Source of the DNA: Prevotella pectinovora | GTDB lineage: Bacteria; Bacteroidota; Bacteroidia; Bacteroidales; Bacteroidaceae | DNA: 64,000 nucleotides | Reading direction: 5' to 3' | Assembly: GCF_000834015.1 (NCBI RefSeq) | Contig: NZ_JXQI01000055.1 | Span: 1 to 64,000, forward strand | Part shown: positions 7,478 through 16,900 of the stretch, piece after piece | Layout: the number at the start of each line of letters is the position of its first letter | Position numbering within the stretch: position 1 is the stretch's first letter | Program-made: the position numbers and the translations under genes | The notes under the pieces: model-generated | What the model was told of the DNA's origin: nothing | Databases searched by the model: none | The model's input: only the letters and a program-made list of their open reading frames with translations

Positions 7478-8887
7478 ATGTTAAAGAGGAAGTTTACGGA
7501 ACGACTGGAAAAATTCCTTACCAAGGAAACGCGAAAAATACTCCTTGTTAATGGTGCAAGACAGATTGGCAAGTCTTATCTGATAAGGCATATCGGAAAG
7601 AATCTGTTCAAGCATTTTGTAGAGATAAACCTGAAAGCCGACCAGGAGGGCGAACGCATCTTTGCCACGATAAGAAGCAAAGAGGATTTCTATCTGCAAC
7701 TTGGCGCAATTGCCGGCGACAATCTCGGTAACGAGAATGACACGCTGGTATTCCTTGACGAGATACAGTCGTATCCGCATCTGTTGACGTTGCTGAAATT
7801 CCTGAACGAAGACGGGAAATACAGATATGTGGCAAGCGGTTCGCTATTGGGCGTTGCCCTATCGCAGACCCCATCGGTGCCAATTGGCAGCATATCCATA
7901 GAGCAGATGTATCCGCTGGACTTCGAAGAATTCTTATGGGCGATGGGATGCGGTGAGGAAACGATAGCAGGCATCCGCAAGTGTTTTTCATCACATGAAT
8001 CACTCAACGACTCCATGCACAACTACCTGCTGCAGCAGTTCAGGATATATCTCCTTGTTGGCGGAATGCCTGATGCAATAAACAAATTCAAGGAAAACCG
8101 CAACATAGCCCAGGTAAGAGCCATCCAGCGCGATATCCATGCGCTGTATAGGATTGACGCCTCACAATATGACAATGAACGCAAGCTCGTAATTCGGAAA
8201 ATCTACGATATGGTGCCTTCGAACATGGAGAACAAGAAGAAGAGGATAATAGTAAAGAACATAGAAGACACCAAATCACACAAGCAGTTCAGCGACTACG
8301 CTGAAGAGTTTGAATATCTCACGAATTCCGGAGTTGCATTGCCGGTGAATGCCATCAGCAACCCGAAATTTCCACTTGCCGAATCTGAAAGCAAGAATCT
8401 TCTGAAACTGTACCTCAGCGATGTAGGACTGCTGACCAACCTGCTTTACGGAACAAACATCAAGGCTGTGTTGAAAGATGAGCGCAGCGTAAACTTGGGA
8501 GCGGTATACGAGTCGGCTGTAGCTCAGGAATTGCATGCACACGGGTTCTCGCTCCACTATTATGACAACAAGCAGAAAGGAGAGGTGGATTTCCTCATCG
8601 ACGACTACGAACGCCTCACCGTATTGCCGATAGAAGTGAAATCAGGAAAGGACTACCGCATACACAGCGCACTGGACAAATTCCTTGCCACACCAGACTA
8701 CAACATCAACCGTGGCGTGGTGTTGAGCAATGAACAGAAGGTACACTCGGACAAGGGCATCATATATATGCCGATATACTACTGTATGTTCTTCCTGCGC
8801 GACAACTCAAAAGAATCCGACACCATAATCCCGGAACTGACGCTTCCAGAACAAGCAGCTGATGACAAACAAGATCCTCTCTTCTGA
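7478..8887 (+). CDS. AAA ATPase with DUF4143 domain
   Basis: A 469-residue member of the AAA_14/DUF4143 family, widespread in Bacteroidetes genomes and of unknown function. Walker A is GARQIGKS (residues 26-33) and Walker B is TLVFLDEIQ (Asp94/Glu95). The C-terminal DUF4143 part has a PDDEXK-like nuclease signature: E-V-D-F in GEVDFLID, then IEVKSGK. The start is ATG 7478 because the upstream in-frame TTG lies in the promoter. It is the only gene between IS1380-like ends at 6853 and 8930, so it may be a mobile passenger. The palindrome array just upstream suggests tight control. Substrate and partner are unknown. Confidence 0.9.
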   Translation: MLKRKFTERLEKFLTKETRKILLVNGARQIGKSYLIRHIGKNLFKHFVEINLKADQEGERIFATIRSKEDFYLQLGAIAGDNLGNENDTLVFLDEIQSYPHLLTLLKFLNEDGKYRYVASGSLLGVALSQTPSVPIGSISIEQMYPLDFEEFLWAMGCGEETIAGIRKCFSSHESLNDSMHNYLLQQFRIYLLVGGMPDAINKFKENRNIAQVRAIQRDIHALYRIDASQYDNERKLVIRKIYDMVPSNMENKKKRIIVKNIEDTKSHKQFSDYAEEFEYLTNSGVALPVNAISNPKFPLAESESKNLLKLYLSDVGLLTNLLYGTNIKAVLKDERSVNLGAVYESAVAQELHAHGFSLHYYDNKQKGEVDFLIDDYERLTVLPIEVKSGKDYRIHSALDKFLATPDYNINRGVVLSNEQKVHSDKGIIYMPIYYCMFFLRDNSKESDTIIPELTLPEQAADDKQDPLF

Positions 8888-8891
8888 CAAA

Positions 8892-8930
8892 CAAAATCCG
8901 AGCAAGCCCTAAATGACCGATTTAGGGTCT
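8892..8930. mobile_element. Inverted copy of the MITE left end
   Basis: ACAAAATCC..GCAAGCCCTAAATGACCGATTTAGGGT is the reverse complement of the MITE left end at 6853-6890, with one inserted A and a few changes. Together the two ends bracket the ATPase gene, giving a possible composite element of about 2.08 kb (6853-8930). Confidence 0.6.
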
Positions 8931-9080
8931 TATCGGCATAATCCGACAACTCTGAATTATATTTATGATTGGCGGAAATCTGGTTATAGCAGAAAAGAGG
9001 GAAGCATCTACAAGAAAGAAGTGAGGAAAACAGGCAGGAAGAGTGTTCTCGCCAGACTGCAATCTGGCCCTACAAACTAT

Positions 9081-9118
9081 AAAAAGCGTACCAGCCTTTG
9101 CAGAACGGTACGCTTTTT
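9081..9118 (-). terminator. Terminator of the OmpA lipoprotein gene
   Basis: A perfect 12-bp stem, AAAAAGCGTACC with GGTACGCTTTTT (9081-9092/9107-9118), has A and T runs on both sides, so it can work in both directions. It lies 28 bp beyond the stop of the minus-strand gene. Confidence 0.8.
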
Positions 9119-9145
9119 ATGGTATGTTCAATGATATAAGAATCC

Positions 9146-9997
9146 TTACTTCTCCTCCGGAGCCTTGTCGATGAGGTCCATAAACTGGTCGAGCTTAGGA
9201 GTGATGATGATCTGAGTGCGGCGGTTGCGCTGCTTTGCAACATCAGAATTGTTGTTGGTGATAGGGTTATACTCACCACGTCCACCGGCTGTGAGACGCT
9301 TAGGATCTACACCATACTGGTTCTGCAAAGCCTGAACCACGCTTGAGGCGCGCAGACAAGAGAGGTCCCAGTTGTTGCGGATGTTCTTCATCGAAGCGGC
9401 GCTGCTGTTCACAGGCACATTGTCGGTGTTACCCTCGATGAGCACGTCGTAGTCTTTGTAGTCCTTGATGATCTTGGCGATTTTGCTCAGAGTCTCGGCA
9501 GCACGGTCGTTGATTTCATAGCTACCGCTCTTGTAGAGCATGTTGTCGGCAAGCGAGATGTAAACGACGCCCTTCAGCACCTGCACGTCAACCTCCTTCA
9601 TCTCCTCCTTGCTCAGCGAACGGGTGAGGTTGTTTGTCAGCACCATGTTGAGAGAGTCGCTCTTGCTCTTCACCTCAACGAGGTGACGGATATACTGGTT
9701 AGACTCGTTGATCTGGTCTACGAGCTTCTCGATGCTGATATTGTTCTGTCCCGCATTTGCCAAGCTCTTGTCGAGCGAACCCTGCAGGGCGGCATAGTCT
9801 TTCTTTGCCTGGGCGAGCTGGTCTTCGAGGCTTGCCACGCGAGCGCGGCTTGCAGCGAGCTGCTCCTTGGAATCCTGATAGTTCTTTGTCAGCTCCTTAT
9901 TCTCGTTCTGACAGTTCTCAAGGTCTTTCTTGCTGGCACAGCTACCCAACACGAGACAGCCAACAGCAAATGTCATAGCTAAAATTTTCTTGTTCAT
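9146..9997 (-). CDS. OmpA-family peptidoglycan-binding lipoprotein
   Basis: Outer-membrane lipoprotein expected to tether the membrane to peptidoglycan. Signal peptide with lipobox LGSC (cysteine about residue 20). A long coiled-coil stretch (about residues 25-100, rich in K/E/Q/A) precedes a linker. The C-terminal OmpA domain (about 140-265) carries IEGNTDNVPV, the conserved NxxLSxxRA-type helix (NWDLSCLRASSVVQAL) and RRTQIII, which shape the diaminopimelate-binding pocket. The 283-residue length fits coiled-coil OmpA lipoproteins of Bacteroidales. It is monocistronic with its own terminator. I could not identify its promoter. Confidence 0.92.
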   Translation of the reverse strand: MNKKILAMTFAVGCLVLGSCASKKDLENCQNENKELTKNYQDSKEQLAASRARVASLEDQLAQAKKDYAALQGSLDKSLANAGQNNISIEKLVDQINESNQYIRHLVEVKSKSDSLNMVLTNNLTRSLSKEEMKEVDVQVLKGVVYISLADNMLYKSGSYEINDRAAETLSKIAKIIKDYKDYDVLIEGNTDNVPVNSSAASMKNIRNNWDLSCLRASSVVQALQNQYGVDPKRLTAGGRGEYNPITNNNSDVAKQRNRRTQIIITPKLDQFMDLIDKAPEEK

Positions 9998-10299
9998 AGT
10001 TATTTTCCTTTATTTTTTTGTTATCAATGTTTTGTGGCTTTCCCATCCCTCAAAAGGCCTCAACGGGGGATGACACGGGAATCGCGCCACGAATTTATTA
10101 ATAAAGACGTGCATAACCGCTTTTTATTTACTCCACTTAAAACATTTTAACCTGAAAGCGATTAAGTTATCGTATATTAACCAAAAAAGGAGGGCTTATC
10201 CCGAATCAATCATTAGGGCTTGCCTGTATTTTGCTCTTTTAGAAGAGTGGTTTTAAATCTATAAACTTATATATCTTTTTGGCCATAAAATTTTTATTT

Positions 10300-11433
10300 C
10301 TACATTAACTCTTTCAGTCCTTCCAATCCTCCAAGGACTTCTCCATACTCTTCTGGTAGCTCATTTGCTGCCCTATATGTTGCAACGCCCATTGGCTTTC
10401 TTGTGTCTCGCAGAGCATACTCCACCGTCCGTTGCTTTTGTCCTCGACAAAGAATGATTCCGATGGACGGATTTTCATTGGGCAAGCGCACAAGGTCGTC
10501 AAGAGCAGACAGGTAGAAGTTCATCTTTCCAACATATTCAGGCAGAAACTCTGTCCACTTCAACTCTATCGCTACCAGACATCTTAATCTACGGTTGAAG
10601 AAAAGGAGGTCTATAAAATATTCCTTGTCATCAACGATTAATCTGTACTGGTTGCCCATATAAGAAAAGTCGGCACCAAGAGCCATGATAAACCGCTTTA
10701 TATTTTCAACGATCTTGGCTTCCACCTTGTGCTCATCCCATTCATCTACATCATCAATCTCTATGAAATCAAGTTTGTAGTTCTTGCGAAACGCCCTCAT
10801 TGCCTTTTGTTTCTGTTCGCCATCATGCAAAGTTACAGCAAAATTATTGGGCATTGTGCCTTCCTTCAAATACAGTTGCTCACGTATATTATATTTAAGT
10901 TTGTCAACACTCCAAAACTCACTTGCAACACGCCTTATATAAAAAAGACGTTCATTAATTGACTCTGATCGTCTAAGTATCTCATAATGATGGGTAAACT
11001 GCACTGTAAGGAAAGCTTCCAGTGTTGCTTTATCAAATTGGTCAGTTATTAACTGACCAATTGTTATTTCATCATTGTCTGCCGAAACAGGTGAGATTTT
11101 ATTTGATTTTACACTATTATTCCCTTTAAAGAATATTATTCCAAAAAACTCTTTCCATCCTTCATAAAACACACACATTTTCTTTAGGTTGCTTTTTGTA
11201 AAGCCCCTAAGTCCCGGCAATTCCTGTTGTAGCTGTGAAGAAATCGTATCAAGAACTTTATCACCCCAATGTGAGGTTTGTTTACGACATGATATATATC
11301 CACCGATGGAATAATTCAAGGCCAAAGAATCCTTGTTGGCTTGAATCATCACCTTACGCCTCGTTTGCAGAATAGCTACTTTTATAGCTTCTACCGCTCG
11401 ATGGATGTCAGTTTGGATTATATTTTGTTCCAT
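10300..11433 (-). CDS. DUF1016 PDDEXK nuclease (YhcG-like)
   Basis: A 377-residue protein of the YhcG/DUF1016 family: an N-terminal DUF1016 helical domain (about residues 10-150), then a PDDEXK-superfamily nuclease domain (about 230-345). Predicted active-site residues lie in DKEYFIDLLFFNRRL (Asp) and LVAIELKWTEF (E-x-K). These proteins sit in accessory regions and are suspected of DNA cleavage in defence or mobile-element biology; the function is not settled. The ATG overlaps the stop of the HTH gene (TAATG), so the two are translationally coupled. The AT-rich sequence compared with neighbours and the flanking mobile ends point to horizontal transfer. Confidence 0.9.
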   Translation of the reverse strand: MEQNIIQTDIHRAVEAIKVAILQTRRKVMIQANKDSLALNYSIGGYISCRKQTSHWGDKVLDTISSQLQQELPGLRGFTKSNLKKMCVFYEGWKEFFGIIFFKGNNSVKSNKISPVSADNDEITIGQLITDQFDKATLEAFLTVQFTHHYEILRRSESINERLFYIRRVASEFWSVDKLKYNIREQLYLKEGTMPNNFAVTLHDGEQKQKAMRAFRKNYKLDFIEIDDVDEWDEHKVEAKIVENIKRFIMALGADFSYMGNQYRLIVDDKEYFIDLLFFNRRLRCLVAIELKWTEFLPEYVGKMNFYLSALDDLVRLPNENPSIGIILCRGQKQRTVEYALRDTRKPMGVATYRAANELPEEYGEVLGGLEGLKELM

Positions 11434-11648
11434 TATATTTCTTCATTATCAACTATTAATATATCCGAAAGTTCGACATTGAGCAACTTTGATATTTTAA
11501 TCAAACACTCAACGTCTGGCTGGCTTGAATTGGTGCACCATTTTGAGATGGTTGTTTTATCTTTTCCAAGTTGCTCAGCCAGCCATAAGCCTGTTTTCTT
11601 TTTCTCAACAAGCAACAGTTTTAGGCGATTCAACTCTTTATGTGTCAT
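11433..11648 (-). CDS. XRE-family helix-turn-helix regulator
   Basis: A 71-residue protein made almost entirely of one HTH domain (LLVEKKKTGLWLAEQLGKDK, TTISKWCTNSSQPDVECL). It probably represses its own promoter and that of the nuclease it precedes. ATG 11648 is chosen because the upstream in-frame TTG (11669) falls within the -7 box. Its stop overlaps the nuclease start (TAATG). The regulator-plus-nuclease order resembles toxin-antitoxin or restriction-control modules; that parallel is inference. Confidence 0.88.
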   Translation of the reverse strand: MTHKELNRLKLLLVEKKKTGLWLAEQLGKDKTTISKWCTNSSQPDVECLIKISKLLNVELSDILIVDNEEI

Positions 11649-11666
11649 AATATTTAATTTATACCG

Positions 11667-11700
11667 CAAAATTACTATTTATTATCAACAAACTTTCAAA
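11667..11700 (-). promoter_or_regulatory. Promoter of the HTH-nuclease pair
   Basis: On the minus strand: TTTG (11700-11697), 22 bp, then TAATTTTG (11674-11667). The start would be near 11661, leaving about 12 nt before ATG 11648. Confidence 0.55.
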
Positions 11701-11987
11701 AACAGCCTTATTTTTATGCTATTTTCTCAACAAGTTGAAAACTATTCAATAGTTTTATGTCTTTTCCGAGGATTGAACTACAATATAAAAGACAAAAGAC
11801 TGCAAACAGTCATAATATATTGCATTGAACGCCTAATGACCGATATGGGATTATTATATATAGGTGGAGGAAATTGCCGATTGCCACGCCATACTATATA
11901 GCCGGTACCTTCACGTGTCTTTGAGGATAATGGGCGACACGGGAAAACATTCTTCCGCCTGGTGCCTCGTTTTTGATAGTTTTGTCG

Positions 11988-11995
11988 TAATTTTG
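11988..11995 (+). promoter_or_regulatory. -7 box upstream of the MFS gene
   Basis: TAATTTTG fits the -7 consensus and lies 86 bp before the ATG. No good -33 box was seen at the usual distance. Confidence 0.45.
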
Positions 11996-12081
11996 CAGCC
12001 GGTAAGAAGACAGCGCCCTGAAAACGACAACAAACTACTGCCGGGGCGGAATGCAAAATCGGATAACAACAACAAAAGACA

Positions 12082-13233
12082 ATGAAAAAGAGTTTGATTG
12101 CCCTTGCCTTCGGAACGCTGGCACTGGGAATGACGGAGTTTGTGATGATGGGCATCCTGGCCGACGTTGCCAATGCACTGGGCATAACCATTCCGCAGGC
12201 CGGACATCTGGTGTCTGCATACGCCCTGGGAGTGACCTGCGGCGCACCGCTGCTTGCCGTGGCGAAACAGTTCCGGCCCAAGAGCATACTGCTGTTTCTG
12301 GTATGCCTGATATTCATCGGAGCGCTGATATCATCGGTGGCACAGAGCTATGAGATGCTGCTCGTGGCGCGTTTCATCTCCGGACTCCCCCATGGAGCAT
12401 ACTTCGGAGTGGCGTCTATCGTTGCCGTGCGCCTTGCCGATGAGGGTCACAAGACGGGTGCCGTGTCTACGATGATTGCAGGCATGACGGTGGCAAACCT
12501 GCTGGGAGTACCGCTCGAAACGGCGCTCAGCGCCCACATCTCATGGCGCATGCCGTTTATAATCATATCTTTCTACTCGCTGCTCGTGATATATTATATA
12601 TGGAAATGGGTGCCTCAGCTGGAGGTGACACCCAGCAACGGATACAAGGGACAGTTCCGCTTTCTGAAGACCGGTGCGCCGTGGCTCATTCTCGGTGCCA
12701 CGATGCTCGGCAACGGCGGCGTGTTCTGCTTCTACAGCTACGTCACCCCGATACTGACCAGCGACGGCGGCATACCATACGAATATATGTCGGCGATAAT
12801 GATTCTCGCCGGTTTCGGCATGGTGGTGGGCAATCTCGTCAGCGGAAAGCTCAGCGACCGCTACACTCCGGGCAGGGTGGCCACGGCGATGATGCTGTTT
12901 GCCGCCGCATCACTGATGTCGGTATTCATCTTCGCCCACAACGGCTGGGTAGCAGCAGCGTTCACCGTGTTCTCGGTGCTCAGCATGTTCGCCATGAGCA
13001 GTCCGCAGCAGTATCTCATCCTCAAACACGCTCCCGGCGGCGAGATGCTCGGCGGCGCCTGCATACAGATGGCATTCAATATGGGAAACGCCGTGGGGGC
13101 TTTCCTTGGCGGACTGCCTATAGCGGCAGGTCTCGACGACAGGTATGCGGCGATTGTGGGAGCTCCGATGGCACTTGGTGCGGCTGTGCTGATGACGGCG
13201 TTTTGTGTAAAGTATGAAAAGAACAAAGTCTGA
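12082..13233 (+). CDS. MFS drug/sugar efflux transporter (AraJ/DHA1 type)
   Basis: A 383-residue, about 12-helix inner-membrane proton antiporter of the DHA1 group that includes AraJ and related efflux permeases. The first helix carries the family pattern LALGMTEFVMMGILADVA. The sequence LLVARFISGLPHGAYFGVAS in the region of helix 4 is typical of arabinose-efflux-like members. The central loop is short (about residues 175-195). The substrate cannot be read from sequence. It is transcribed alone; the downstream 700 bp contain an intergenic repeat. Confidence 0.9.
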   Translation: MKKSLIALAFGTLALGMTEFVMMGILADVANALGITIPQAGHLVSAYALGVTCGAPLLAVAKQFRPKSILLFLVCLIFIGALISSVAQSYEMLLVARFISGLPHGAYFGVASIVAVRLADEGHKTGAVSTMIAGMTVANLLGVPLETALSAHISWRMPFIIISFYSLLVIYYIWKWVPQLEVTPSNGYKGQFRFLKTGAPWLILGATMLGNGGVFCFYSYVTPILTSDGGIPYEYMSAIMILAGFGMVVGNLVSGKLSDRYTPGRVATAMMLFAAASLMSVFIFAHNGWVAAAFTVFSVLSMFAMSSPQQYLILKHAPGGEMLGGACIQMAFNMGNAVGAFLGGLPIAAGLDDRYAAIVGAPMALGAAVLMTAFCVKYEKNKV

Positions 13234-13348
13234 ACATCATACTTTTACCTGTTTCCCAAGACAGAATGACGATACTTGAGTCCCAATGTTTTTTATGAGT
13301 AATAGTTGCCCATATCGCTGAATCTCAGCAAAAGCGAGAATTTCTGAA

Positions 13349-13633
13349 AAACTGTCAGATTGTCTGGTTTTTTGTTGTAATATTCTGACAAACAGATAGT
13401 TAACCGTCTGGCGATTGTCAGGCAATTGTCTGGATGGTTTGCTGATGAGAGGAATTGTCAGATGGATGGAATTGCATGCGTTGGCTGAACTCCGTAAATG
13501 GGAATGTATCGGGCAGGTATCGGAAACCAAATCTGCCCATCCGGGGCAAGCAGCGTGCCCATGATGAGAAAGCAGCTTTCCCCAGTTGGGCAAGCAGCGT
13601 GCCCGATTTTAACCAGAATCGGTCATTAGAATT
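13349..13633 (-). repeat. Dispersed intergenic repeat with 22-bp palindrome array, copy 1
   Basis: Inverted relative to the copies at 19994 and 51976. At its right end, four 17-bp palindromic units start at 13522, 13544, 13566 and 13588, exactly 22 bp apart (e.g. GGGCAAGCAGCGTGCCC). The unit at 13566 reads GAGAAAGCAGCTTTCCC, where a C:G pair has changed to A:T on both sides. The left end holds the motifs AACTGTCAGATTGTCTGG and AATTGTCTGGATGGTTTG. An IS1380-end-like sequence, AATCGGTCATTAG, follows at 13618. Confidence 0.8.
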
Positions 13634-13682
13634 AAGTGTGCACTAAATTAATTCCGCCAACGGGTAAACAAATGATTTTATC

Positions 13683-13811
13683 ATGCGAACGGACAACTTC
13701 TATGGAAAATATGAAAACAAGCATCCGATGATAGTTGTAGGTCTTGAAACAGAACGGAAGATGAAGGATTTTGGATTGAAGGGCATTGATTTTGATAATG
13801 TTTATGGCTGA
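13683..13811 (+). CDS. Short open frame, possible gene fragment
   Basis: 42 codons from ATG to TGA (MRTDNFYGKYENKHPM... ending GIDFDNVYG). The composition looks protein-like, with a stop codon shortly upstream in frame. No family recognised. It lies alone between an intergenic repeat and the purL promoter, so it may be a decayed remnant. Confidence 0.3.
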   Translation: MRTDNFYGKYENKHPMIVVGLETERKMKDFGLKGIDFDNVYG

Positions 13812-13867
13812 TAATGTATTATCAGGAAAATGTATATGGAGGTATAAAGCACATTTTCTTGCCGCCA

Positions 13868-13901
13868 ATTGTTTCAGTCTGCAATATTTTTTTTACCTTT
13901 G
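13868..13901 (+). promoter_or_regulatory. purL promoter
   Basis: ATTG (13868-13871), 22 bp, then -7 box TACCTTTG (13894-13901). Transcription would start near 13907, giving a 53-nt leader. Confidence 0.65.
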
Positions 13902-13959
13902 CACGCATAACATTTGTTAGTAAGACAAACAAACATATTAAAAGATATCTATAAACGTT

Positions 13960-16900
13960 ATGATTCTTTTTTTCAGAACTCCTTCAAAGAGCGTGATAGC
14001 AACACAGGTTGACCATCAGCTCGACAGCAATGAGATTAACGAACTTTGTTGGCTCTTCGGAGACGCCGTGCTCGAAAAGGCAGACAGCCTCGAGGGTTTC
14101 TTCGTGGGACCACGCCGTGAAATGATTACTCCTTGGAGTACGAATGCCGTTGAGATAACACAGAACATGAATCTCCACGGCATTTCGCGTATTGAGGAGT
14201 ATTTCCCCGTGAGCTCGGCCGACGCTGACCACGACCCGATGCTGCAGCGCATGTACGACGGCATCGGACAGGACGTGTTCACCGTAAATCACGAGCCGGA
14301 GCCTATCAAGCGCATCGACAACCTCGAGGAGTATAACGAGCAGGAAGGTCTTGCCCTCTCGCCAGAGGAAATAGAATACCTGCACAAAATCGAGAAGCAG
14401 TTGGGCAGACCGCTGACCGACTCTGAGGTGTTCGGCTTCGCACAGATCAACTCGGAGCACTGCCGCCACAAGATTTTCGGCGGTGTGTTCATCATCGACG
14501 GCAAGGAGATGGAAAGTTCGCTCTTCGCCATGATCAAGAAGACGACAAAGGAGAACCCCAACAAGATTCTCTCGGCATACAAGGACAACGTGGCGTTCTC
14601 GCAGGGACCGGTTGTGGAGCAGTTCGCACCGGCAGACCAGTCTACGTCTGACTACTTCCAGGTGAAAGACGTGGAGAGCGTTATCTCGCTGAAGGCGGAG
14701 ACACACAACTTCCCTACTACAGTGGAGCCTTTCAACGGTGCCGCTACGGGTACGGGCGGTGAGATCCGCGACCGTATGGGCGGCGGTGTAGGCTCATGGC
14801 CTATCGCCGGAACAGCCGTTTACATGACAGCCTATCCTCGTCTGAAGGAAGACGAGCTAAGCCTCAAGGCGAGCAAGGTGGCACGTGGCGAAGACGCCGC
14901 CAAGGAATACACCGGCGAGCGCGACTGGGAGGACATCATGCCGGTGAGAAACTGGCTGTATCAGTCGCCTGAACAGATTCTCATCAAGGCATCAAACGGT
15001 GCTTCCGACTTCGGAAACAAGTTCGGCCAGCCGCTCATCTGCGGTTCGGTGCTCACATTCGAGCATCAGGAGCCTACCACTACCGACGAGGCAGAAACGA
15101 AATATGCCTACGACAAGGTGATCATGCTTGCCGGCGGTGTGGGCTACGGCACCAAGCGCGACTGTCTGAAGAAAGAACCACAGAAGGGCAACAAGGTTGT
15201 CGTTGTGGGTGGCGACAACTATCGCATCGGTCTCGGTGGCGGTTCGGTATCATCCGTTGACACCGGCCGCTACAGCAACGGCATCGAGCTGAACGCCGTG
15301 CAGCGTGCCAACCCGGAGATGCAGAAGAGAGCATACAACCTCGTGCGCGCTCTCTGCGAAGAGGACACCAACCCTGTTGTCAGCATCCACGACCACGGAT
15401 CGGCAGGTCATCTGAACTGTCTGTCGGAGCTGGTTGAGGAATGTGGTGGACGCATCGACATGACCAAACTGCCTATCGGCGACAAGACGCTGTCGGCAAA
15501 GGAGATAATAGCCAACGAGAGCCAGGAGCGCATGGGACTGCTCATCGACGAGAAGCACATCGAACACGTGCGCAAGATTGCCGAGCGCGAGCGTGCTCCG
15601 CTGTATGTTGTCGGCGAGACTACCGGCGACGCACACTTCTCATTCGTGCAGGGCGACGGTGTGAAGCCTTTCGACCTGGATGTGGCTCAGATGTTCGGAC
15701 ACTCTCCTGTGACATACATGAACGACGTGACAGTGGAACACCACTATCAGGACGCTACATACTCTCTGAAGTCTATCGACGAATACGTGGAGCGTGTGCT
15801 CCAGCTGGAGTCGGTGGCATGCAAGGACTGGTTGACCAACAAGGTAGACCGCTCCGTAACCGGCAAGATCGCCCGCCAGCAGTGTCAGGGCGAGATACAG
15901 CTGCCACTCTCCGACTGTGGTGTAGTGGCTCTCGACTACCGCGGCCACAAGGGTATCGCAACAGCTCTCGGACACGCTCCGCAGGCTGGACTCGCCAACC
16001 CGGAGGCAGGTTCGGTATTGTCGGTGGCTGAATCACTGACCAACATTGTGTGGGCTCCGCTCGCCGACGGCATGGACAGCCTCAGCCTGTCGGCAAACTG
16101 GATGTGGCCCTGCCGCTCACAGAAGGGCGAGGACGCCCGTCTCTATGCTGCAGTGAAGGCGCTCAGCGACTTCTGCTGCGCTCTCCACATCAACGTGCCT
16201 ACAGGAAAGGACTCTCTGTCGCTCTCTCAGCAGTATCCTAACGGCGAGAAGATCATCTCTCCGGGAACTGTCATCGTGACGAGCGGCGGCGAAGTGAGCG
16301 ACGTGCGCAAGGTGGTATCGCCGGTGGTAGTGAACGACAAGAATTCTTCTATCTATCATATCGACTTCTCGTTCGACGAACTGATGCTCGGCGGAAGTGC
16401 TTTCGCACAGAGCCTCGGCAAGGTGGGCGACGACGTGCCTACGGTGAAGAACCCGGAGTATTTCGCCGATGCATTCAACGCCGTGCAGGAGATGATAAAG
16501 AGGGGCTGGATAATGGCAGGCCACGACATCAGCGCCGGTGGTCTCATCACCACACTGCTTGAGATGTGTTTCGCCAACGCCAAGGGCGGTATGCACATCA
16601 ACCTGCACGACATAGCAGGCGACGACGTGGTGAAGATGCTTATGGCTGAGAACCCGGGAGTGGTGGTACAGATTTCTGACGACCACAAGCAGGAGTTCAA
16701 GGAATTCATGGACGAGGCAGGCGTAAGCTTCGCCAAGATCGGATATCCTACTCCAAAGGAGCGCACCATCACGGTGAAGGCTGGCGACTACAAGCATGAG
16801 TTCGACATCGACAAGCTGCGCGACGTATGGTATAAGACTTCTTATCTGCTCGACCGCGACCAGAGCATGAACGGATGTGCTGCAGAGCGCTACAACAACT

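Larger units (their letters stand above)
10199..11853. mobile_element. Mobile cassette carrying HTH regulator and DUF1016 nuclease
   Basis: The left end (10199 onward: TCCCGAATCAATCATTAGGG, then CTTGCCTG.ATTTTG.TCTTTTAGAAGAG) and the right end (to 11853: ACAAAAGACTGCAAACAGT, then CGCCTAATGACCGATATGGGATTA) match the two ends of the 188-bp MITE at 6853-7040 over about 50 and 65 bp. They are diverged inverted repeats of the IS1380 type. The interior contains only an XRE regulator and a PDDEXK nuclease and no transposase, so movement would have to be in trans. No clear target duplication was seen. Confidence 0.65.

Noticed and set aside
7258..7572. Minus-strand reading frame with a repeated GNYS motif every 11 residues
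   Set aside because: This is the 33-bp palindrome array read as protein; it runs into the ATPase gene and has no other protein features.
8913..9134. 73-codon plus-strand frame after the ATPase
   Set aside because: It runs through the inverted mobile end and the terminator, with no protein-like features.
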